This document shows positions 9,472 through 19,017 of a stretch of DNA of 28,487 nucleotides, in pieces. The notes below the pieces were generated by a model that made no database searches, was not told where the DNA came from, and worked only from the letters and a program-made list of their open reading frames with translations. Made by a program: the position numbers and the translations under genes. The stretch is taken from assembly GCA_033557685.1 (NCBI GenBank), contig JAWQRN010000550.1, forward strand, positions 1 to 28,487, in the 5' to 3' direction. The stretch comes from Sperchopsis tessellata (lineage: Eukaryota > Arthropoda > Insecta > Coleoptera > Hydrophilidae). Within the stretch, counting starts at the first letter, position 1. Every line of letters starts with the position of its first letter.

Positions 9472-9477
9472 AATAAA
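9472..9477 (+). terminator. Poly(A) signal AATAAA
   Basis: AATAAA 61 nt after the ACBD6 stop. Two more AATAAA hexamers (9403-9408 and 9407-9412) overlap the stop codon and are too early to be the main site. No poly(A) signal lies in the METTL23-SLIRP junction or the 42-nt SLIRP-ACBD6 gap, which fits a common 3' end. Confidence 0.65.
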
Positions 9478-9828
9478 GATGTTAAATATGTTTTCATGAA
9501 GTTTAAATTTTTATTTTTTATAACTTTGATATTAATTGTTAGAATGACTCAGCTCTTAAGTTTTTGAACTCTTCCAAATGTTTAATGAAAGGAATTTATA
9601 AATATATATGGAAGCAATTGATGATCAATGGTCAGATTAATGTATGCGACATTGACGACAAAAAGAAATACATGGCAATGATTACTCAAGGTCTCATTCT
9701 CTATACGTCTATCTATCTAAATATCCATTTGAATGGATCCGTAGATTTTTGTAATGAACTATGGTAAAATATATGTATTTTCAGATATATTCTGCTTTTA
9801 ACATTAGAAATATACACTACTGATAATG
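9478..9828. other. Region just downstream of the tricistronic unit
   Basis: AT-rich, with a short open frame at 9564-9767 that resembles no known family. I do not call a gene here. Confidence 0.4.
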
Positions 9829-10876
9829 GTGGTGAGTAGCCTTCGGCGATTTTGAAATTTCATAATCAATTTTCAGTTGTAAAATAATCGATTATATTGA
9901 TTAATCGAAAAATTCAAGTAATCTAATAATCAAAATTCATAATTGATTACCAATTATTGTAAAGTAATTGCTTATATTGATAAATCGGAAATATCAATCA
10001 ATCAAATAATTGACTATTTCGATTATTTTACAATGTAAAAATTTTGTTCTTGAAAGAAAAATTATTTAACTGTCTAAATTGTACATTATACCCTTCTTGT
10101 ATGCTAGTGGTATGTACTCAAGTTTGATTTTGCACGAAATATATTTAGATACCCATATTTTATATACGCAAAGAAAATTCAGTTATGATTATACTACTTA
10201 AATAATTGGTTTTTACTTGATTCATAAAAAAGAAATTCTGTATTGATATATAATAATAGTAATAGTGGTCCAATATTTTCTTGGTATTAAAACAGAATTT
10301 ACTGCAATTTTTACGTAAATTTACGTTTATTGAAAACTATTGCTTTTATTACCTTTATTCATGGAATTTAAATTAATATTTGAACTTCGAATAAGACTTT
10401 AGCTTAGAAGTTTGAAATAGATCTTGGACCCCCAATTTTCTACTGATGTTTAATTTAACTTATTTATAGAATTTATAAAAAATGATGCATGTACATACAC
10501 TGCACACAAGAATTAATGATAGTTAAAACCTTCACTATTTCAGATATTTAATAAAAAGGGTCGGTTTGCTTTTTGCGACATAACACACATAAATAGTAGT
10601 GTCTAGAAGAGTTAGAAAAATAATGCACGAGGTATTAAATTTTAACTAATAGATAATTATATTGCGTCTAAATTAAATATTCGTGTAAACCACAGAGTTG
10701 AAATTGAATTCTGTGCAGTTAATTAAATTACATTTAAGTGTTTTCTGAAATTTTGTTTATTTATTTTGATTTTTGGTGAGTACATACACATTCATATATT
10801 GAATCAAATAATCGAGCATAGATTAATCGATCATCGATTATTTTATCAATAATAATTCCCAGGGGCTAGTGGTGAG
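9829..10876. mobile_element. Non-autonomous hAT-like transposon with 8-bp target duplication
   Basis: A perfect 8-bp direct repeat, GTGGTGAG, lies at 9829-9836 and 10869-10876. The 1032 bp between begins TAGCCTTCGG and ends in GGGGCTA. In inverted comparison the two ends share TAGCC, GG and ATT in register (TAGCCTTCGGCGATT against TAGCCCCTGGGAATT). Subterminal motifs rich in ATCGATTA sit inside both ends (about 9885-9905 and 10821-10847). An 8-bp target duplication with short imperfect inverted termini is the signature of hAT elements. No transposase frame is present, so it would have been moved in trans. Confidence 0.7.
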
Positions 10877-12360
10877 GGCACACTTGTGTATATCTTGAGA
10901 GCTGAAAATGAAATATATCTCAATATCACACATTCTGTGAATCAGATAACACTAAATATATAAATGTGGTTCATTTGAAGTTTTAGAAATATGAAGTACA
11001 GGTTATGGAAAGTAGTCTCTCGGAATATGCATAGTGCTTAAATTACGTAATTGTAAAATTTTCACAATTTTTTGTATAATATTCACAATGTTTTACAATT
11101 TCCATTTCATTTATCATATGACCTTTTCATAGCTTTGTATTTCTATTATACGTTTAATTTTATTATTCACTGTTGATCTCAAATCCCATAACATAGGTTG
11201 TTAATATATTTGTATCGTTTCTTTAATAGGCTCACAGAAAATAGCATATAGTCCAATTTTAATTGAGAATGAAACCAAATGATATACCTGGAGGTAATTC
11301 AAATCATTATAGTTATAATTACAAGGTAATTTCAATTTATGAAATTATATCTTGTCTTGCTGTAAGAAAGGTAGATCATATCTACTTGATTTTGACTATC
11401 AAAATAATTTATTTAAATTCTTTCTTTAAAAACAAGCAATTTATTATAATAATCAATACAATAAGAATTTCTTCTATAAAAAGACTGTTTATAGTGGAAC
11501 TCTCCCATTTGGAATAGAAGTGATTATTGCCTTTGTCGTTCGACCTGAACATTAATTAAATTTAACTTTCACTGAAAGAAGTTAAATTTTTAAAATAATT
11601 TTTATTAGACCACAGCATATAGTAATGAAGATGATAAATAACTTGACTTGAAAATAAGGGTTTGAATTGTTTAGGGCAAGTCATACAGTTGTAACAGTGA
11701 AAAAAAAAAACATTGTATGCATGTAGAGAAAAGAACTAACATAGTAGGCAGTTTTAACCTATTATTGAATAAAAACCATGAAACCAATTTACACGTCCTC
11801 TGTTCGGAGTTTGTATTTATTCAAAAATTTGTTGAAATAATAGATGAAAATTATTTTCACTTTATATGATTATAATTTATGTAAATCACATAGGCTTATT
11901 CAGTTATATAGGCACTTGTTGCTGCGAACATATTAGTATAGTAGAGAATGAGCATGAGAAAGATTTCTAAAGGAGCTAATGTGATTGAAAACTATAATAA
12001 ATCTGGGTCACATTTTTTTTCAAGATTTAACTCTGCCCTTGTGTTGACAATAGCAGAAAAAGGGAATTATATTATTTAAAATATATGTTAGCTTTCCAAG
12101 AGTCTCAGATGAACATTATACAAAAAAACTTGGTGCCCAACACTGGTGAATTAAATATAAACAAAATTTATACATTTTAAATACTAGATTCTTCTGAAGT
12201 AAGAATCTAAGCTCTAGCACTCTTCTTAAAAGCACATCTTCCCAACTGTTCATCTCATTAGAAAGGTTATTGTATAATTTCAATCTCTCAATTGAGTATT
12301 TTAACATCCTTTAAAGTTTATTTGCACTTCTCATAAAATGAGCATACTTGTCAACTTATA
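10877..12360. other. Intergenic AT-rich DNA
   Basis: No confident gene. A weak exon-like stretch at 11230-11325 has an AG before it, an ATG at 11269 giving MKPNDIPGGNSNHYSYNYK, then a GTAATT donor, but no partner exon was found. Open frames at 11263-11517 and 12116-12307 show no family features. Confidence 0.4.
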
Positions 12361-12368
12361 CCATTTTT

Positions 12369-12566
12369 ATTGGGCGTAACAGAGCAATACTGACGAACGA
12401 TTCGTATTCTATTAGGAAAAATGCAATTTTTTGAATTTCTTCCAATTTATTTATATAGCTTTCCATTGGGTGCACGAGGGCAGCAATGACACACCATTGG
12501 TATTCTGTTAGAAACATTCATCCAATTGTTTCAATTCCTGTCAATTTATAATAATGTTTTCCATTA
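12369..12566. repeat. ~96-bp tandem repeat, two units plus start of a third
   Basis: The unit start attggg recurs at 12369 and 12465, with a third start at 12563 (attagg). The inner landmark gtattct recurs at 12404 and 12500. Each unit has attggg, a gcaata/gcaatg block, gtattct-ttag-aa, and a caatttat end. A diverged single unit occurs at 15412-15500. This looks like the repeat array of a non-autonomous element or a small dispersed satellite. Confidence 0.7.
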
Positions 12567-14398
12567 GGCGACCTACTTACTAATGGGAAACCTGATTTGA
12601 GGTAAATGGGTGCGTTTACATGTACAATCCATTGTGGCACTTTGATATGACCTAGAATCTCACGTCGGAGCATGCGTTTGAAAAGAACCTGGCGTGCAAT
12701 AAAAGAAGCCACACACAAAACGTGCACACTGGATTGTAGTTTCAACTAAAGCCAACTGTGTAAATGAAAAATCTTATGTTTTTGGAATGGCGAGACGTAT
12801 TTCTGCGAAGTCAGACAGCTGCGACGGTCCAAAGCTACGATTTAAAAAGTTACTGATAATCACTGCATATCGAGACTTCGAGTTTCAATAATCTATAATG
12901 TCCTTGTCTCCCTGAAAATGAAGCATTTATACAAACAGATTTGGCATGCTCACCTGTAGCGTACACACCACATGTATCGAAAACTAGTCAGTGAAAACGC
13001 ACCTAATGTACCTTATTAATGCATTGCAATTTTACCACGTCTACCGGGAAACAGTAATGTACCAACCAACATTACCGTAAACATAGGACACTCGGGGGTC
13101 GATTCACAATTTTCACTCCTAGCATTTTATGAATGGTCAGTGAGATTTAATGATATTTGAAAACTGAGGTTGGCAACACAGGACATTTAAGAAGTTGCAT
13201 TCGCAGTGAAACTGACGAGTGTATTCAAACCTGTGAAAGATTTTATCTAAACAAAAAATGTCGAGGAAAGCTTACATAATCAGAAAGTAAAATTAGTAGT
13301 GATAATTGAAGAAGGGTCTTTTTCAGAATAATTTTGTGGGTTGAATATAGTTGGAAAACGCCGCTATAATAATAACTACAAATCGTAAGAGCCAAGTGTT
13401 CGTTAATATGTCAAACCGCGTGAAGCTAAGCTAAGTAAAAAAAACCACACGGCAAGAAATTATAAATGGACTGTAAAATGAACTAATGTGTGGTTAGTAC
13501 TTACCAATTGTGTTAATCAGCAGCAGGCCTACATGTAGGGAATTTACATATAAGGGGATAAAGGAAAGAAACTAAGTACTTAAGATGGCTGGTTCGCTAC
13601 TGTTGTTTTTTTTTTCACATCACAGAAACAGGATACTCATCCTATCGAGGTACCGTGGACAAAAAAGGAACTATGTAAATGTTACTAAATTCTCTAAAGG
13701 ATGGCGCTATGTTGCAGTAAATAGAAAACAGTGTCTAATGTAAAAAATATATTCAATATTTGACAGATTTATACCAAGTATTGAAAACTATAGAAGCAGT
13801 CGCCTGTTGCCTTACGTGAAAACGTTGTGCACATAAATGAGGGTCAAAGATTATGTGAATTAATTAAAGAAAAAGTCATTTACTAATGAAATCAATAATC
13901 ATTAATAAAAACTTTTTCCATGTGTATCATTTGCCAAGGACGTTCTGTTATTTGCCAAGGAATCATTCTTGTTTTTTCTGGTTCAGGTGTTTGTTTACAA
14001 CATATATAATTTCATTAAACATTGAATTATTTTTGAGTAACTAAATATGAACTAAATTTATAATTATACATAAAAAATTTAAAATAAAACCTAAAAAATA
14101 CATTTAATATATTATCCTAACTATTGGGTAAAACAAATGTGTAAAGTTTATACGTCATTCGAAAGAAAATTCTGTCCCACAAGAAATTGTGTTTGCTTTT
14201 ACGTTACATTTATTATTTTATTCAATTAGCGGCCTTCAAAATGGAATGTCAAGTAGACTAAAATGTGCACAATGTTTTTTTTAGTAGTATTTAAAAAAAT
14301 ATACATGAAACCCAACAGCAATTACCTTTATTTTATAGCTCTTCTAACAAAAGAGTTAATCGGGGTGTCAAAATATAATGAATCATCCTATACACCAT
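12567..14398. other. Intergenic, decayed mobile DNA
   Basis: No gene recognised. The 12608-13008 part may be a small DNA element: gggtgcgttta near 12606 and tgaaaacgcacc near 12996 are roughly inverted. Inside, tacaatccattgtgg (about 12623) and cactggattgta (about 12726) are inverted too. The minus-strand open frame at 12518-12745 crosses this structure and matches nothing known to me. Confidence 0.4.
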
Positions 14399-14399
14399 A

Positions 14400-14540
14400 T
14401 ATATAACTCTCCTATATTGCGGGTTGTAAACCTTGCCTATGGGTAAGTTGTTGAAAATCAAAAAGGGATAGAAGTATAACTGTCGCATTGTAGATATTCC
14501 CCAAAGTCTTTTAGTGCATGCTAATCTTCTATATATATAT
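14400..14540 (+). repeat. Dispersed inverted repeat, copy 2
   Basis: Partner of 3881-4006, in the opposite orientation. It starts with the cctatattgcgggttgtaaa block (14411-14430) and ends at an (AT)n run next to the start of another possible small element at 14541. Confidence 0.7.
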
Positions 14541-14699
14541 ATACAGGGTCACTGATATGTATGGAAACAGTCAACTATTTAAACAAAAGTGTTAGGGTTT
14601 TTTAAAATCTATTACAATAAAGAAAAATTAAGTATACAGGATTTGTCAAAAAGTCATGGCAAAAAAAAGTTGCTTTTTCTTTATAGAACACCTGTATAT
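14541..14699. mobile_element. Possible short element with TATACAGG-type ends
   Basis: Left end atacagggt at 14541 and right end acacctgtata at about 14688-14698 are roughly inverted. A further tatacagg occurs inside at about 14632, so this may be two nested copies. Short elements with such ends are common in insects, but the class is not assigned. Confidence 0.35.
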
Positions 14700-15951
14700 T
14701 ACTCGATATTTCAATTGTATTAGAAATTCTAACAAAAAAACGTATAGCACACCACATACCTAAACTTAATCGTTTTCCCGATATCGAGTTTTGAAAATCA
14801 CTTTCTAATAATTTATTTAAACATTTAAGTTCATTTAATTATTATCCTTACCCTAAAATTAAATAATCTCTGTCAAGTTGTTCAGCTATTAGAGTACTAA
14901 TGGTCTTTAAAGTTTCTATAATAAGTACAATATTATCTTTAAAATATAGACAGAATAACGTCTTTCTACTCAGTATGTGTTATAAAGGTAACCAAATTTA
15001 GATTTCAAAATATTTTTCAGAGAAACTTCTTTTTGAAGATGTATTAAAAAATATATAAATATGTAGGATTGCATATTTATAAAAACACCATTAAAAAGTA
15101 TGAAGTTGTTATCATTAATTTATTGGTTAATCTTTAAAATAACATAAAACTCTTAGGTACTGCATAAAATAATTAATATCAAATAATTTGAATGTGTTAA
15201 ATTACAAAACTTATTTTAAATACAGAATTACATCTACTGTCCAGATAATCACAGGTTCAGTTGTAGTGTTATAGTTTTTCTTCCCAAAAAGAGTTATTAG
15301 AAAGATATTAATTTCCAAAAAAGTTTGAATAGTATTTTTCAGATCATTAATTCATTGAGTTTAAAATTTTAAAACTTAACATTGTAAACTATTAAAAAAT
15401 ACAGAGCATTTTTTATTGGGCGCTTTAGAACAACACTGTGACATTCTAATCGTATTCTATTAGGAACTTTTTTAAATTTCAAGCAATTTATTAGTATCCC
15501 TAGGGCAAGTCCTCTAGCATATATAAATTTTTTCTAAGCATTACACATTAATGTGAATTTAAAAATACATATAACACACTAAGTAAAGAGTAAGCAGTTA
15601 TCTAAATATCCTTTCTTAAACTTGGGGTAAAAGTGTAGAATAAACATAATTTTCATATCCTACCCTAGGTTTGTATCTAACTGCACTGTTAGTGTCTTCT
15701 TGCTATATACCAGTATGCCCAAGAGAAAATGCTATAAAATGAGATAAATTGGGAAGTATTAAATTTGCTATTCTATAATATCACTTAAAATCACTAAAAT
15801 TTGAGAATTTTTAAAATAAATAGTATAGTAGAGTATAAAAAAATAATAAAATTAAGTATTTAATGGTGTATTAAGTTGTTGGCTTTTGGCTATCAGCTAT
15901 ATCTGTAAAATAAATGTACATTAATTATTAATTATAACATGGGGAGGGTTA
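14700..15951. other. Intergenic AT-rich DNA
   Basis: No coding signal. The only structure seen is the diverged copy of the ~96-bp unit at 15412-15500. Confidence 0.45.
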
Positions 15952-16059
15952 TTAATAGGACGCACGGGTGGGCGCTACAAAGGGTAGGTAATTACTTTTC
16001 AAAATGAGATCCAGGTTTCCAAGCTGGTAGGGACGTGCCCTGTTTTTGACGAGAACTTT

Positions 16060-16600
16060 CTTATCTAGGAGTATGATTTTTGATGATAGGGTTACAGGGC
16101 TTACAGTTCTTAATTTACACAAATGACTTCCTGAACAGACTCTCTGAGGTATACAACATTGAAATGTTTGCAGATCACGATTTTTATAGAACCTCAAAAA
16201 AGAGAACAAGTAGATCAATACACAAAAACTTTCCTTGAAACATCAGAAGAATGGTTATAAGTCAATAAAAATGACAGCTGAAATTAGCTATAAATAGAAG
16301 ATGAGACTTTAACAAAAATCTCCACCTTACACGCAGTATCTCTGAATATACTCTACTTGTTTTTTTCCAATTCGGCATATCTTATAAGGTGTTGACCTGG
16401 GAGAGCTTGTGCCATTCGAGTTTGGTACAGATGTTCAAAATTTAAAAAAAATATATTCCTAGAACTATTGTACATATAAAGCATCAATATAGTTAAATTT
16501 AGAACTAACATCCTAAAGAGGTTCTATCTAAAAAACATAACTTTTTAATGTTTGTGCAACAAGATTTTATGTACCCAAAAATAATGTTGTGGCTTGTACT
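16060..16600 (+). mobile_element. Degenerate LINE reverse transcriptase
   Basis: In one plus frame the DNA reads LQFLIYTNDF at about 16101-16130, the conserved LFLIYINDL block of Jockey/I-type reverse transcriptases. The catalytic box follows as FADH at 16167-16178 (normally FADD; the second Asp is lost). After a gap, about 16383-16480 gives VLTWESLCHSS and a basic QMFKI..KKYI stretch, like the YGIxVWGxSS and QKKxIR blocks near the C-terminus. Several stops and shifts make it a dead relic. The minus-strand frame at 15952-16218 is its shadow. Confidence 0.6.
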
Positions 16601-16728
16601 GCATTTGTCAACGGTCAAATACATAGCCTTATTACACTGCAAAAAATAGTCTCCAGTTTTAATGCATCAATGTGTAACGGATTTCTATCTAAATAGATAA
16701 AACCTTGTTCAAAATCATTAACAGTCTT

Positions 16729-16900
16729 ATTCATAATGTTTTTAAATGGTGGCAGATAAAATGGCAAAATTGGAAACAATTTCGTTTCAGTTGGTATATA
16801 GCATGTTATGCAACCCTCCATTTTCCTTAGAGAAGGGCGGTTGTCACTGCTACGAACATATGTGAAGGTTAACGATGTAGACTTCGTGCATTGATCAAAT
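16729..16900. repeat. Dispersed repeat copy B, uninterrupted
   Basis: Shares ordered blocks with 1191-1841 (ttattcataatgtttttaaa, ttggtatatagca, gttatgcaac, gcattgatcaaa) without the SINE found there. It gives the empty-site reference for that insertion. It directly abuts the Ty3/gypsy relic on its right. Confidence 0.55.
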
Positions 16901-16904
16901 GACC

Positions 16905-17300
16905 AACAAGACTTTTAAAAACATCCTCAAATTTCTTCAAATGTCCTACCAATTACAGTGACATCATCAAAGTACATCATACAGGTCTTCCAAGATAAAC
17001 CCTTGTGAACTAGATCTATAAGTCTTTCAAAAGTTGCTGGTGCATTGCATAGTCTTTAGTGTCTAGCTCTACTTGCCTATAACCACTTTTCAAATTGAAT
17101 GTGGAGAACTATTAGGACCATGACAAGATGTCCAAAATCTGGTATAATCATTGCCTTTGATACCAGAACAACAGGTGAGGCTCTAGGACTACTGGAAGGT
17201 TCTATATTGCCTCCTGATGCATCTTCTTTAGCTGCTTCGGCTTCTTCCCATTTAGCCAGGGGTATAGACAGTCTGGTTGATTTACCAAAATATGAAATTA
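16905..17300 (-). mobile_element. Ty3/gypsy Pol reverse-transcriptase relic
   Basis: Read on the minus strand from 17300 down, there is first a segment with PLAKWEEAE and IEPSSSPRASPVVLV, the block at the N-terminal side of gypsy reverse transcriptase. Next comes STFNLKSGYRQVELD, the RT block with the first catalytic Asp replaced by Asn. Then CNAPATFERLIDLV and MMYFDDVTVIGRTFEE follow, with the YFDD catalytic box intact. Roughly 30 codons are missing between the VELD and CNAPATF blocks, and stops and frame changes are present, so it is inactive. The 127-codon plus-strand open frame at 17099-17482 is largely the antisense of this element. No LTRs were found beside it. Confidence 0.8.
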
Positions 17301-17482
17301 AGAATTTAACCAGTCATATTGGTAGGAGTTCTCAGACTTTGGTACATGCAAACAAATCGATCAACAATATGGCTAAATTTATTTATTTAAATAACGGAGA
17401 AAGCTGCAGAAGTGTTCAAATCCGTAGAAACCTGTGGTGCAACATACAACTTAGCATGGCAACTATTGATAGACAGATATGA

Positions 17483-19017
17483 AAATAAATAACTCTAAAT
17501 TCATAATCATGTTAAGGCACTATTTAATCTACCTACATTTAAGTATGCAACGAGCTACGAAACTGATAGTTTATAGATTATTTCTCAAAACATTAACACG
17601 CACAAAATGTTCTTGGTCAACCTACAGACCAGTGGGAGACCCTAATAATTTATATAATTGTTATTAAATTAGACATCACTGCTACCAAGTGGGAATAACA
17701 GAAACCACATGGCAGGTGTTCAAATTTAGTGCAGTTAAAAACATTTTTAAAGGGGAGGGCTAGGTCAATAGAAATATTAGTGTCTTGTTCATTATTTGTA
17801 ATTATAATATACTTAATATGTGTTTCTGAAATGAATGTTATTGACCTGCGTAAAAAGTTATGCATACTAATAAAATGTCTGTGACACTATATGTATATGA
17901 TGATTTAGAAAGGAAGCAGCAACAAAAACTGAACTTATAGATCGTTTATAATACCTATCAAGAATTACTGACAGTGCAAAAATGTTCTTTATGTTGGACT
18001 ATTTCATAGAGAATTTTGCGCTCAAACTATAAAGTTTTAGAGATAATGCATGGTTTTTGCAGAGTAAGCGATTCGAGCTAAATATGTTAAAATATTTGGT
18101 TAACAAAGCTTAACTGTAAAATCTACCGAGATAATATTTGTAAATATTAAATTTCCCACTAAATTCCCTACATCTACTGAACAGTTTCTACAAACTGTGT
18201 ATGCATTTCTAATTTACATTCCTAACTTCACCAGCCAGGAATATTTTGAAGATTTATATGTACAATATTAATTTCTGATTCTATATTTCTTTTTTTTTTG
18301 TTTTATCAGTGATTATAAATAGATTGAGAGAAATTAAAAAACAAAATAAAAAATTTATCTCAGAAATGAGGAAATTTGATTATATTAGAAGACCTTTTAT
18401 CAATAAACGTACTCTGATCTTACCTTTGTTACATCATTCTATTCAGATGTATAACAGGTTTCACTTGACTGACATAGTTTGACGAAGACCTAAAAAATAT
18501 TAACTGTGAAAAATGATTTACACTAACGTTTCAGGGACATGAACAAAAGATGCACTTACATATTACTACTACTACTAGTACTACTGAAAACTTTAGTAAT
18601 AATACTTATTACAGTATTGGCTGCACATTATCCTACAACTATAGGTGATATTATATATTTTAGTAATTTTTGCAGCAGATTATAAAAAATATAAAAATAT
18701 GTGGGTAATTTGATTATGCTTTATAAAAAAATTTATGTATCAAAAATAGATATAATGAAATTGCCCAAAACAGAACATATGTGGGGTAGCTTACTTGTGC
18801 TTCCCTATTATTTATCAAAGTGGAATAACCATATGTTTACCTCATTTAAATTTCTCAATAAAATGATCTCGTTTCATGCAACATTTAACTGGTAGTTGCT
18901 TCTTTTATAGTAAAATCTAAGTTTTGGAGCATAAAATGTTGCAAAATTTTCATAGTCTATCCATTATAGACAGAAAAACTAGTAGCTATTACATAATAAC
19001 TTAAGTACATGTGTCTT
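17483..19017. other. Intergenic region between gypsy relic and ABCA 3' end
   Basis: AT-rich, with a (TAC)n microsatellite around 18560-18585. A 57-codon open stretch at 18310-18482 follows a strong polypyrimidine tract and AG, and ends in TGA, but matches no family I know. The 3' UTR of the ABCA gene must extend leftward from 19018; no clear AATAAA was seen on the minus strand near it. Confidence 0.4.

Noticed and set aside
12608..13008. A defined DNA transposon with inverted ends
   Set aside because: gggtgcgttta and tgaaaacgcacc are only roughly inverted and no convincing target duplication was seen, so it is described only as a possibility within the intergenic entry.
16615..16821. 68-codon minus-strand open frame
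   Set aside because: It overlaps the dispersed repeat copy B; no motif was recognised and no matching frame survives in copy A.
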